From assembly GCF_042433955.1 (NCBI RefSeq), contig NZ_JBHLUH010000004.1, forward strand, positions 124,001 to 188,000: a DNA stretch of 64,000 nt. Reading direction: 5' to 3'. Under the pieces are notes generated by a model that was not told the origin of the DNA, did not search any database, and saw only the letters and a program-made list of their open reading frames with translations. Shown here in pieces: positions 57,334-64,000 of this stretch. Numbering within the stretch: position 1 is the stretch's first letter; each line of letters starts with the position of its first letter. The stretch is from Phytohabitans kaempferiae. Lineage in GTDB: Bacteria > Actinomycetota > Actinomycetes > Mycobacteriales > Micromonosporaceae. Both the position numbers and the translations under genes were made by a program.

Positions 57334-57363
57334 ACGATACCCGGTCGGCGGCGTCAGGGTCAA
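57334..57363 (-). promoter_or_regulatory. rplM-rpsI promoter
   Basis: On the minus strand TTGACC (57363-57358) and TATCGT (57339-57334) are separated by 18 nt, a good housekeeping promoter about 90 nt upstream of the rplM start codon. Confidence 0.65.
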
Positions 57364-57484
57364 AGCGGCCCCTTCCCCATGGCCATCCTCACAACGCCGG
57401 CCGCCGTCGTGGTGCGACGCGCTTTACCGCCGGGGTACGCCGAGCGGAACCGCACGGCAAAGTCTCCTCCTTAGCTTGCCCGAC

Positions 57485-58849
57485 ATGAGTACGACACTGA
57501 CCCCCACCGTGGCCGCCGCCGCGGCTGCCCCGGCCGGTAAGGGCCGGTGGCTCACCCACTGGGAGCCGGAGAACGAGGAGTTCTGGGCCACGACCGGCCG
57601 CCCCGTCGCCCGGCGCAACCTCGTGTTCTCGATCTTCGCGGAACACCTCGGTTTCTCCGTCTGGACCATCTGGAGCGTCGTGGTCGTGGCGCTCCCGCAG
57701 GCCCTCTTCCCGTACTCCGTGGACCAGCGCTTCTGGCTCGTCGCGCTCCCCAACCTCATCGGCGCGCTGATGCGGATCCCGTACACCTTCGCGGTCACCC
57801 GCTTCGGGGGGCGCACCTGGACCGTGATCAGCGCGCTGCTGCTGCTCATCCCGCTCGCCGGCCTGATGTACGCGGTGACCGCCCGGCCGCCCTACTGGGT
57901 CGTGCTCGTCTGCGCCGCCACGGCCGGCTTCGGGGGCGGCAACTTCGCCTCCTCGATGACCAACATCTCCTTCTTCTACCCGGAGCGGAAGAAGGGCGCG
58001 GCACTCGGCCTCAACGCCGCCGGCGGCAACATCGGCATCAGCACGATGCAACTGTTCGTACCCCTCGTCATCGCCGGCGGCCTGGTGTACGGCGGCCTGA
58101 TGTGGGTCCCGCTGGTGCTGGCGGCGGCCGTGGGGGCGTACCTGTTCATGAACAACCTCGCCGTGGCGAGGACGCCGTTCCGGGCCCAGTTCGCCACCGT
58201 CAAACGGCCGCACACCTGGGTCATGTCGTTCCTGTACATCGGTACGTTCGGCTCGTTCCTCGGCTACTCCGCGGCGTTCCCGCTGGTGCTCAAGCTCCAG
58301 TTTCCGGACGCGCCCACGGCGCACCTGGGGGCGGCCTCGATCACGCTCGCGTTCACCGGGCCACTGATCGGCTCGCTGGCCCGGCCCTTCGGCGGCTGGC
58401 TCTCCGACCGGATCGGCGGAGCCCGGGTCACCGCCGTCTGCTTCATGCTCATGGCCCTGGGCTCGTACGGCGTGGTCACCGCGGCCGGCAGCCGGAGCAT
58501 GGGCCTGTTCCTGGCCTCGTTCTGGCTGCTCTTCACGGCCGCCGGCGCGGGCAACGGCTCGACGTACCGGATGATCCCGGCGATCTTCGCGGCGAAGTCG
58601 CCGGACCTGACGATCGCCAAGCGCGAGTCTGCGGCGACGCTCGGCATCGCCGGCGCGATCGGCGCCATGGGCGGCTTCTACCTGCCGCGGGCGATCAGCG
58701 ACTCGTACACGGCGACCGGCGGGATCTCGACGGCGTTCACCTGGTTTGGCGTCATGTACGCCGCCTGCCTCGCCGTCACCTGGTGGTGCTACCTGCGCCG
58801 CCGCGTCCTCGTCGGCCAGGTGCCGAGCCTGGCCCACGCGTCCATCTGA
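57485..58849 (+). CDS. narK: Nitrate/nitrite MFS transporter NarK
   Basis: 454-aa membrane transporter with twelve helices. The nitrate signatures are FGGGNFASSMTNISFFYPER plus KKGAALGLNAAGGNIG in the first half and AGAGNGSTYRMIPAIFA in the second, and the substrate-binding Arg of helix 2 is in LIGALMRIPYTFAVTRFGG. It would supply nitrate to the NasA reductase encoded 3 kb away on the same strand. TAGCTT (57472-57477) lies 7 nt before ATG with no Shine-Dalgarno sequence, so a leaderless mRNA is likely. Confidence 0.95.
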   Translation: MSTTLTPTVAAAAAAPAGKGRWLTHWEPENEEFWATTGRPVARRNLVFSIFAEHLGFSVWTIWSVVVVALPQALFPYSVDQRFWLVALPNLIGALMRIPYTFAVTRFGGRTWTVISALLLLIPLAGLMYAVTARPPYWVVLVCAATAGFGGGNFASSMTNISFFYPERKKGAALGLNAAGGNIGISTMQLFVPLVIAGGLVYGGLMWVPLVLAAAVGAYLFMNNLAVARTPFRAQFATVKRPHTWVMSFLYIGTFGSFLGYSAAFPLVLKLQFPDAPTAHLGAASITLAFTGPLIGSLARPFGGWLSDRIGGARVTAVCFMLMALGSYGVVTAAGSRSMGLFLASFWLLFTAAGAGNGSTYRMIPAIFAAKSPDLTIAKRESAATLGIAGAIGAMGGFYLPRAISDSYTATGGISTAFTWFGVMYAACLAVTWWCYLRRRVLVGQVPSLAHASI

Positions 58850-58861
58850 CCCGCTCCCGGA

Positions 58862-58896
58862 GACCGGGGCGGCCCCCGCGTGGGGTCGCCCCGGTC
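58862..58896. terminator. Strong bidirectional terminator between narK and mazF
   Basis: GACCGGGGCG-G-CCCC pairs with GGGG-T-CGCCCCGGTC: 14 base pairs with one mismatch around a CGCGT loop, between two convergent genes. Confidence 0.85.
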
Positions 58897-58903
58897 GGGG
58901 TCA

Positions 58904-59197
58904 TCAGATGTCCTGGATGATGCGGAGCGCGCGGGAGACCCGCTGCATCGTGTCGGTGTCGGCGTAGTCCACACACTCGGTGAACCACTTCTTCATCGGC
59001 GACGAGAGCCGGTCGGGCATCACCACGTACTGCCCCATGGAGACGGCGAGCGGGGAGTCGCGCAGCAACTCCTCCTCGACCACCTCGGCGACGAGGACGA
59101 TGGGCACGTCGGTGCTGTTGTAGACGTCTGAGCTGATCACCAGGCCCAGCCGCTCGCGGGCCCCCTCGACGCGCCAGATCTCGCCCCTACGCAGCAC
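58904..59197 (-). CDS. mazF: MazF/PemK-type mRNA interferase toxin
   Basis: 97-aa toxin with the MazF/PemK beginning RRGEIWRVEGARERLGLVIS and SDVYNSTDVPIVLVAEVVEE, and the C-terminal SRALRIIQDI. It is expected to cleave mRNA at short single-stranded sites. The GTG start overlaps the end of the antitoxin gene by 11 nt, so the two are coupled. It is convergent with narK. Confidence 0.88.
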   Translation of the reverse strand: MLRRGEIWRVEGARERLGLVISSDVYNSTDVPIVLVAEVVEEELLRDSPLAVSMGQYVVMPDRLSSPMKKWFTECVDYADTDTMQRVSRALRIIQDI

Positions 59198-59432
59198 GGA
59201 AGATCGCTGCGTCCACCATCGCCACCTCGCGCTCGTCGGCCAGCGCGGCGGCCTCGAGGTCGAAACCGGCGCGCCGCACCGCGGCGGCGTGCTCGGCGAA
59301 CACCTCGCGCAGTGCCTTCTCCCGGGCGGCCTGGTCCATCCAGGCGGAGAGTGTCATGCCCTCACGTTTGGCGAACCGCCGCGCCTCTTCGATCGTGTCG
59401 TCGGGGAACGACAGGGTCACCTTCTTGGTCAT
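59187..59432 (-). CDS. MazE-type antitoxin (ribbon-helix-helix)
   Basis: 81-aa partner of the MazF-type toxin. The N-terminus KKVTLSFPDDTIEEARRFAK fits a ribbon-helix-helix DNA-binding fold, followed by a helical acidic C-terminal part (ALREVFAEHAAAVRRAGFDL) that would cover the toxin. ATG 59432 is 7 nt after TATGCT (59445-59440), so a leaderless start is likely, and a palindrome overlaps that -10. Confidence 0.85.
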   Translation of the reverse strand: MTKKVTLSFPDDTIEEARRFAKREGMTLSAWMDQAAREKALREVFAEHAAAVRRAGFDLEAAALADEREVAMVDAAIFRAA

Positions 59433-59439
59433 GCGGCCG

Positions 59440-59456
59440 AGCATACCCGCGGTATG
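59440..59456 (-). promoter_or_regulatory. mazEF promoter and operator
   Basis: The perfect palindrome CATACC-CGC-GGTATG (59442-59456) shares its last bases with the -10 TATGCT (59445-59440). Antitoxin binding here would block polymerase, the usual autoregulation of such pairs. Confidence 0.65.
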
Positions 59457-59490
59457 ACCAGGCGCCATCCAGCTTGTACGCCCTCCGGCG

Positions 59491-59603
59491 CCCATCGCCG
59501 ATGGGTACGCTCCCATCGATAACGGCCATGCGGGACTAAGCATGACTCCCGTCACATAGGCCACTACAGCACCTTGAGCCGTCACGCAACCCATCGTGAT
59601 GGG
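59491..59603. promoter_or_regulatory. Cluster of CCCATC/GATGGG boxes
   Basis: CCCATCG (59491-59497), CGATGGG (59499-59505) and CCCATCG (59512-59518) form two overlapping inverted repeats, and CCCATC-GT-GATGGG (59590-59603) is a perfect palindrome. Together there are five copies of one half-site in 113 nt, in the 369-nt gap between mazEF and the Roadblock cluster. They look like binding sites of one regulator. No gene was seen in the gap. Confidence 0.5.
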
Positions 59604-59632
59604 CGAATTTTCAGTGCTCGGCTAAGCCTTGG

Positions 59633-59648
59633 CTGACTGCTCAGTCAG
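59633..59648. promoter_or_regulatory. Palindrome CTGACTG-CT-CAGTCAG upstream of the Roadblock cluster
   Basis: Perfect 7-bp arms separated by 2 nt, of the size and symmetry of TetR-family operators. It lies 154 nt before the first Roadblock gene. No tetR gene is nearby. Confidence 0.5.
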
Positions 59649-59801
59649 TATTCGGCGAGGTTGGTGCGGCGGGCCGATCACCGTGCGAGCCTCCGGATGG
59701 AACTGGCGTCAGGCCGACCGCCGCCCCGTTGCAAATCCCGAACCACCCCCGCCGGGGCCGCGGTGACGCCCACATTCTCAAATCATCGGAGGCAATGAAC
59801 C

Positions 59802-60173
59802 ATGGCTGCATTGGACACGGCCCTGAAGGACGCTATGAGCATCGAGGGCGCGATCGGCGTCGCGCTCGTCGACTACTCCAGCGGCATGACGCTCGGCGTC
59901 GCCGGCGGCTCCCCGGAGCTCGACCTCGCGATGGCCGCGGCGGGCAACACCGACGTGGTCCGGGCGAAGATGCGCACGCTCGAAATGCTCAAGATCGAAG
60001 ACTCGATCGAGGACATCCTGATCACGCTGGACACGCAGTACCACCTGATCCGCCCGCTCAGCTCGCGGGCCGGCAAGGGCCTGTTCATCTACCTGGCGCT
60101 GAACAAGTCCCGGGCCAACCTCGGCCTGGCACGGCACCAGTTGCGCCTGATCGAGTCCACGATCGAGATCTGA
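59802..60173 (+). CDS. Roadblock/LC7-like protein 1
   Basis: 123-aa protein of the Roadblock/LC7 fold (MglB/Cvn-B like): GAIGVALVDYSSGMTLGVAG for the first strands, a helix with MRTLEMLKIEDSIEDILITL, then TQYHLIRPLSSRAGKGLFIY and the closing helix NKSRANLGLARHQLRLIES. Such proteins normally dimerise and control small Ras-like GTPases, but none is encoded here. It begins with AGGCAATGAACC before ATG and leads four genes of the same fold on one strand. Function unknown. Confidence 0.82.
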   Translation: MAALDTALKDAMSIEGAIGVALVDYSSGMTLGVAGGSPELDLAMAAAGNTDVVRAKMRTLEMLKIEDSIEDILITLDTQYHLIRPLSSRAGKGLFIYLALNKSRANLGLARHQLRLIESTIEI

Positions 60174-60177
60174 GCCG

Positions 60178-60606
60178 ATGACCGAGGTCAGCATCAGCCA
60201 GGTGGTCACCAACGTCGTACGGAACTTCCGGCAGACCGTGCCCGACTGCGTCGCCGCCGGTGTTGTGGACATGTCGACCGGCATGCTCCTCGCCGTCGAC
60301 ACGGTCGATTCGCACCCCTCCGAGGTGCTCGACCTGCTCGCCGCCGCGACATTCGACATGTTCCAGGGTCGCAACGTCGTGATGATCGAGGACATGTTCA
60401 AGAAGCGGCGCGGCGTCGAGAAGGACGGGCACTACTTCCGGGAGATCCTGGTCAACAGCGAAAACCTGGTCCACCTGTTCATGCGCAGCACGGTGACGGA
60501 CGACATGGTAGCCGTGGTCGTCTGCCGGAGGTCGGTCAACATAGGCATGTTGTTCGCCCAGGCCCGACTCGTCATGCGGGGCCTGGACACCGGCCTCAGT
60601 GGCTGA
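60178..60606 (+). CDS. Roadblock/LC7-like protein 2
   Basis: 142-aa protein starting 4 nt after the first. It follows the same fold order: VPDCVAAGVVDMSTGMLLAV, the helix EVLDLLAAATFDMFQGRNVV, the strands EILVNSENLVHLFMRSTVTD and DDMVAVVVCRRSVNIGMLFA, then a closing helix ARLVMRGLD. No catalytic or metal motif is visible. Probably forms homo- or heterodimers with its neighbours (inferred from the family). Confidence 0.78.
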   Translation: MTEVSISQVVTNVVRNFRQTVPDCVAAGVVDMSTGMLLAVDTVDSHPSEVLDLLAAATFDMFQGRNVVMIEDMFKKRRGVEKDGHYFREILVNSENLVHLFMRSTVTDDMVAVVVCRRSVNIGMLFAQARLVMRGLDTGLSG

Positions 60607-60631
60607 TGCCTCGGCGAGGCGGCCGTAGGTC

Positions 60632-61243
60632 ATGTCGATCGACGACGTCGTCTGGGGGGACGCGCTACGCATAACCGGTGCGCGTGCCGTGACCGTGACC
60701 GCCATCGACACGCGGAAGCCGGTCCGGTCGGAGACCTTGCAGCCGTTCCCTGAACGGGAGAGCGTCGCCGAGATGGCGGCCGCGATGGTCGAGACCGCGG
60801 CGGAGCTGGTCCGGCTGACCGACGCGGACATGGCGATGGACGACCTGCTGGTGACCAGCCACAGCTGGTTCCACGTGCTGCGGGTCGTCGCAGGAGGGTA
60901 CGCCGGTGGGTACGTCGCCCACCTGCTGCTGGACCGGCGGGTGGCCAACCTGGCCATGGCCCGCCGGGAGTTCCGAGACCTGCTCGGCGGGGCACCCGCG
61001 CCGGGCGGTCCGGAGCCGACCGGCATCCCGGAGTTCTTGGAGGAGGCTCCGGAGACGCCGGCACCGAGGGAGGACGGGGTACTGCCCCGGCGCACGCCCT
61101 CGACCACCGGCCCGTGGGACCGGCACGAGCCCCAGGATGGCGGCGACACGCCCTCCTGGTTCGCCAGGTTCGCGGGGCAGCCGTTCGAGTCGGACGGCCG
61201 GACGGTGGAGCGGGTGCGGGACGGCCTGCACCGGCTCATGTGA
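60632..61243 (+). CDS. Roadblock/LC7-like protein 3 with proline-rich tail
   Basis: 203-aa protein. Residues 1-122 follow the Roadblock plan; MDDLLVTSHSWFHVLRVVAG and YVAHLLLDRRVANLAMARRE align by eye with EDILITLDTQYHLIRPLSSR and YLALNKSRANLGLARHQLRL of protein 1. Residues about 123-203 are a Pro/Glu/Gly-rich tail ending RTVERVRDGLHRLM, possibly a flexible linker with a short binding helix. It starts 25 nt after gene 2. Function unknown. Confidence 0.75.
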   Translation: MSIDDVVWGDALRITGARAVTVTAIDTRKPVRSETLQPFPERESVAEMAAAMVETAAELVRLTDADMAMDDLLVTSHSWFHVLRVVAGGYAGGYVAHLLLDRRVANLAMARREFRDLLGGAPAPGGPEPTGIPEFLEEAPETPAPREDGVLPRRTPSTTGPWDRHEPQDGGDTPSWFARFAGQPFESDGRTVERVRDGLHRLM

Positions 61244-61268
61244 CGCTGAGGGGAAGGTAGAAAAAGCC

Positions 61269-61682
61269 ATGGCGGAGACCTCCGCGGAGGAGGCGTACGG
61301 GGCGGCGTACGCCGAGATGGCGTCGCTCAAGCAGGCGGTGAGCGGGGTGGTGGGATCGGTCATCGCCGGCGTCGACGGGCTGCTGATCCTGCACGATCTG
61401 AGCAGCGGCCCGGAGCCGCACGACCTGGCGGCGCTCGCCGCGGCGACGTTCGGGCTCGGGCGGCAGACGGGGCTGGCGCTGCGCCAAGGGCCCTTCCGCG
61501 AGTCCACCGTCCGCAGCCACCGGGGCTACTTCTCGGTGTACGCCGTGGGCGACGCCGCACTGCTCGCGGTGCTGGGCGGTGAGGGGCTCAACATCGCCCG
61601 CCTGCACCTGGAGGCACGCCAGGTGACCGCCCGTCTGATCACCATGCTGGATGTGCACGTGGCCGCGCAGGCCCGGCTCTAG
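61269..61682 (+). CDS. Roadblock/LC7-like protein 4
   Basis: 137-aa protein: VSGVVGSVIAGVDGLLILHD with DGL as in Roadblock first strands, a helix EPHDLAALAAATFGLGRQTG, RSHRGYFSVYAVGDAALLAV and the closing helix LHLEARQVTARLITMLDVHV. It is closer to MglB-like members, with a surface that could meet a GTPase. It starts 25 nt after gene 3 and is followed by a terminator, so the four genes form one operon. Confidence 0.8.
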   Translation: MAETSAEEAYGAAYAEMASLKQAVSGVVGSVIAGVDGLLILHDLSSGPEPHDLAALAAATFGLGRQTGLALRQGPFRESTVRSHRGYFSVYAVGDAALLAVLGGEGLNIARLHLEARQVTARLITMLDVHVAAQARL

Positions 61683-61691
61683 GGCCAGGCC

Positions 61692-61720
61692 CCACCACCT
61701 GTCCCTCTTCCAGGCGGTGG
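61692..61720 (+). terminator. Terminator after the Roadblock operon
   Basis: CCACCACCTG (61692-61701) pairs with CAGGCGGTGG (61711-61720): nine base pairs with one A-C mismatch and a 9-nt loop, 10 nt after the last Roadblock stop. Confidence 0.7.
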
Positions 61721-61793
61721 AGTGAACGCCTCTTAGCAGGCCCGAAACAATCGGGACCCGGCTGCGAAACGGCCCCTCGGCACGCTTTCCGGC

Positions 61794-63875
61794 ATGGCAG
61801 GCGCGACGGAGAGTCTGATAGCGATCCGCGAGGTCGCCACTCACTGTCCGTACTGCGCGCTTCAATGCGGCATGACCCTCCGGGCGGCGCCGGAGGGTCA
61901 CGTCGAGGTCGCCGCGCGCGAGTTTCCCACCAACCGCGGCGGCCTGTGCCAAAAGGGCTGGACCGCGGCCGAGCTGCTCGACCACCCCGAGCGGCTGACC
62001 TCCCCGCTGGTCCGGGCGGGCGGCGAGCTGCGCCCGGCCACGTGGGAGGAGGCGCTCGACCGGGTCACCGCCGGCATCCTCGCCACGCAGGCGGCGCACG
62101 GGCGGGACGCGGTGGCGGTCTTCGGCGGGGGCGGCCTGACCAATGAGAAGGCGTACGCGCTGGGCAAGTTCGCCCGCGTGGCACTCCGCTCGAAGAACAT
62201 CGACTACAACGGCCGCTTCTGCATGTCGTCCGCCGCCGCGGCGGGCATGCGCGCCTTCGGCGTCGACCGGGGCCTCCCCTTTCCGCTCGCCGACATCGGC
62301 GAGGCGGACACGCTCGTGCTCGTCGGGGCCAATGTCGCGGAGACGATGCCGCCCTTCGCGCGCTACCTCACCGAGCAGAAGGCGCGCGGCGGCACGCTGA
62401 TCGTGATCGACCCGCGGGCCACCGCCACCGCCCGGCAGGCGACGCTCCACCTCCAGCCGATGCCCGGCACCGACCTGGCCCTGGCCAACGCGCTGCTGCA
62501 CATCGCGCTCGGCGAGGGCTGGATCGACGAGGCGTACGTGGCGGCCCGCACCACCGGCTTCGACGAGGTACGGCGCACGGTCGCCAGCTACTGGCCGGCC
62601 CGAGTCGAGCGGATGACCGGCGTGCCCGTCTCCGATCTGGAGGCGGCCGCCCGCGCGCTCGGCACCGCGGAGAAGGCGATCATCCTGACCGCGCGCGGCG
62701 CCGAGCAGCATGCCAAAGGCGTCGACACGGTCACCGCGTTCATCAACCTGGCGCTCGCGCTCGGCCTGCCCGGACGGCCGGGGTCCGGCTACGGCTGCCT
62801 CACCGGCCAGGGCAACGGGCAGGGCGGGCGCGAGCATGGCCAGAAGGCGGACCAGCTCCCCGGATACCGCAAAATCGACGACCCGGCGGCCCGCGCGCAC
62901 GTGGCCGGTGTCTGGGGCATCGACCCCGACGACCTGCCCGGCCCCGGCCCGTCGGCGTACGAGCTGCTGACCGGCGACGAGATGCGGGCGCTGCTGGTCT
63001 TCGGCTCCAACCCGGTCGTCTCCGCGCCCCGCGCGGCCCGCGTGGAGAGCCGGCTGCGCGATCTCGACCTGCTGGTCGTCTCCGACTTCGTGCTCTCCGA
63101 GACCGCGGCGCTCGCCGACGTGGTGCTGCCCACCGCCCAGTGGGCCGAGGAGGAGGGGACGATGACCAACCTGGAGGGCCGCGTGCTGCGGCGCCACGCC
63201 CTCCGCGAGCCACCGCCAGATGTGAGGACGGATCTGGCGGTGATTGCCGAGCTGGCCTCCCGGCTCGGCGCCGGCGCGCGGTTCACCACCGAGCCGCGAG
63301 CTGTGTTCGAGGAGCTGCGGCGTGCTTCTGCCGGGGGTACGGCGGACTACGCAGGCGTGACATGGGAGCGGGTCGATGCCGAGGACGGCGTTTTCTGGCC
63401 GTGCCCATCGGTGGACCGGCCGGGCACGCCGCGGCTTTTCCTCGACACCTTCCCCACGCCCGACGGGCGGGCCCGCTTCCTGCCGGTCGAGCACCGGCCG
63501 GCGGCCGAGGAGGTCGACGCGGAGTTCCCGCTCTACCTCACCACTGGGCGGCTCCTCGCGCAGTACCAGTCCGGCGCGCAGACCCGGCGGATAGAGCCGC
63601 TGCGGCGCAGCGCGCCGAGCGCGTTCGTGGAGCTTCACCCCGATCTGGCCGCGCGCCTCGGGATCGAGGCCGGCGACGAGGTCGTCGTCACCAGCCGGCG
63701 CGGTGAGATGCGGGCGCCCGCCCGCCTGACCGAGACGATCCGGCCGGACACCGTCTTCGCGCCGTTCCACTGGGGCGGCATGGCCCGGGCCAACTCACTG
63801 ACGAGCGACGCCCTCGACCCGACGTCTCGAATGCCGGAGTTCAAGGTGTGCGCGGTGAAGGTACGAGCAGCATGA
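61794..63875 (+). CDS. nasA: Assimilatory nitrate reductase catalytic subunit
   Basis: 693-aa molybdopterin oxidoreductase reducing nitrate to nitrite in the cytoplasm. The N-terminal [4Fe-4S] ligands are C18, C21 and C25 in HCPYCALQCGMTL and a fourth Cys in GGLCQKGW. The molybdopterin domains show SKNIDYNGRFCMSSAAAAG (Mo-ligand Cys region), GCLTGQGNGQGGREHGQKAD, TAQWAEEEGTMTNLEGRV and the C-terminal dinucleotide-binding YLTTGRLLAQYQSGAQTRR. The length suits NasA without the extra C-terminal BFD-like domain. Its stop overlaps the next start (ATGA). Confidence 0.94.
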   Translation: MAGATESLIAIREVATHCPYCALQCGMTLRAAPEGHVEVAAREFPTNRGGLCQKGWTAAELLDHPERLTSPLVRAGGELRPATWEEALDRVTAGILATQAAHGRDAVAVFGGGGLTNEKAYALGKFARVALRSKNIDYNGRFCMSSAAAAGMRAFGVDRGLPFPLADIGEADTLVLVGANVAETMPPFARYLTEQKARGGTLIVIDPRATATARQATLHLQPMPGTDLALANALLHIALGEGWIDEAYVAARTTGFDEVRRTVASYWPARVERMTGVPVSDLEAAARALGTAEKAIILTARGAEQHAKGVDTVTAFINLALALGLPGRPGSGYGCLTGQGNGQGGREHGQKADQLPGYRKIDDPAARAHVAGVWGIDPDDLPGPGPSAYELLTGDEMRALLVFGSNPVVSAPRAARVESRLRDLDLLVVSDFVLSETAALADVVLPTAQWAEEEGTMTNLEGRVLRRHALREPPPDVRTDLAVIAELASRLGAGARFTTEPRAVFEELRRASAGGTADYAGVTWERVDAEDGVFWPCPSVDRPGTPRLFLDTFPTPDGRARFLPVEHRPAAEEVDAEFPLYLTTGRLLAQYQSGAQTRRIEPLRRSAPSAFVELHPDLAARLGIEAGDEVVVTSRRGEMRAPARLTETIRPDTVFAPFHWGGMARANSLTSDALDPTSRMPEFKVCAVKVRAA

Positions 63876-64000
63876 ACGTCGTCATCATCGGATACGGCAT
63901 GGCCGGCTCCCGGCTCGCCGCGGAGCTGCGTGACCGCGCCCCGCACCTCAAGGTCACGGTGCTCGGCGCCGAGCCGCACCGGGCGTACAACCGGATCATG
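63872..64000 (+). CDS. FAD-dependent oxidoreductase, nitrite reductase type, cut by window edge
   Basis: Only the first 43 residues are in the window: NVVIIGYGMAGSRLAAELRD is an FAD-binding Rossmann motif (GxGxxG), then VTVLGAEPHRAYNRIM, which is typical of NirB/NasB NAD(P)H nitrite reductase large subunits and of NasC-like electron transfer partners of NasA. Its overlap with nasA (ATGA) supports a nitrate assimilation operon. Which of these it is depends on the sequence beyond the window. Confidence 0.8.
   Translation, partial: MNVVIIGYGMAGSRLAAELRDRAPHLKVTVLGAEPHRAYNRIM

Noticed and set aside
61236..63770. 844-codon open frame on the minus strand
   Set aside because: Antisense to nasA, whose motifs are certain; no recognisable domain.
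1..64000. tRNA, rRNA, prophage or insertion sequence
   Set aside because: Nothing with tRNA cloverleaf signals, rRNA motifs, transposase or integrase motifs was found by reading.

Overview
The window is about 72% GC with strong G/C at third codon positions, many GTG starts and many ATGA stop/start overlaps. It reads as chromosome from a sporulating filamentous actinobacterium, most likely a member of the Micromonosporaceae (inferred from overall gene style; no 16S rRNA is present). The backbone follows an order I know from other actinobacteria such as Mycobacterium tuberculosis and Streptomyces: guaA, a choD-like GMC oxidoreductase, guaB3, guaB2, DUF5319, a BldM-like regulator, whiD/whiB3, groEL1, groES, the tsaD-rimI-tsaB-tsaE cluster, alr, nnr, acpS, glmS, glmM, rpsI, rplM. 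Lineage-specific blocks are inserted into it.

Layout. 1-9.2 kb: a two-component system whose kinase carries an N-terminal PspC domain, divergent from a large PspC protein; then psd and pssA (phosphatidylethanolamine synthesis), two tandem double-Nudix genes and a small PspC protein. 9.2-20 kb: purine genes (guaA, guaB3, guaB2), a cholesterol-oxidase-like GMC enzyme, an AAA ATPase remnant, an LCP cell-wall ligase and an M1 peptidase lipoprotein. 19.3-24.7 kb: developmental regulators (BldM-like, WhiD-like), a membrane molybdenum oxidoreductase and groESL under two CIRCE operators. 24.7-33.5 kb: small conserved genes, a truncated ybaK, a xylose-type ABC importer with a ROK repressor, and a self-regulated MFS exporter. 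33.6-40.6 kb: a heterodimeric ABC exporter with one degenerate ATP site, a Ser/Thr kinase and a solute-binding/von Willebrand A fusion. 40.6-57.3 kb: tRNA t6A genes with a VapBC-type pair and ung, alanine racemase, a glycosyltransferase, NAD(P)HX repair, acpS, amino-sugar synthesis (glmS, glmM), dapC and the ribosomal proteins L13 and S9. 57.4-64 kb: nitrate uptake (narK) and assimilatory nitrate reductase (nasA, start of nasB), with a MazEF-type pair and a four-gene cluster of Roadblock/LC7-like proteins between them.

How the genes fit together. Many genes serve envelope and peptidoglycan supply: glmS and glmM toward UDP-GlcNAc, alr for D-alanine, dapC for diaminopimelate, LCP for glycopolymer attachment, psd and pssA for lipids, and PspC with its kinase for envelope stress. 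A second theme is nucleotide and RNA quality: the gua genes, Nudix proteins, ung and the t6A enzymes. The right end is nitrogen assimilation.

The most unusual signals are: four adjacent Roadblock/LC7-like genes with no GTPase or kinase partner; a 71-nt structured repeat present twice, each copy starting exactly 16 nt after a stop codon; a five-copy 15-bp tandem repeat that fills the LCP/M1 intergenic gap; two long related palindromes; a BldM-like regulator whose ribosome binding site lies in a hairpin; and a recurrent promoter geometry predicting leaderless mRNAs at 13 starts. No tRNA, rRNA, CRISPR array, prophage or insertion sequence was seen.
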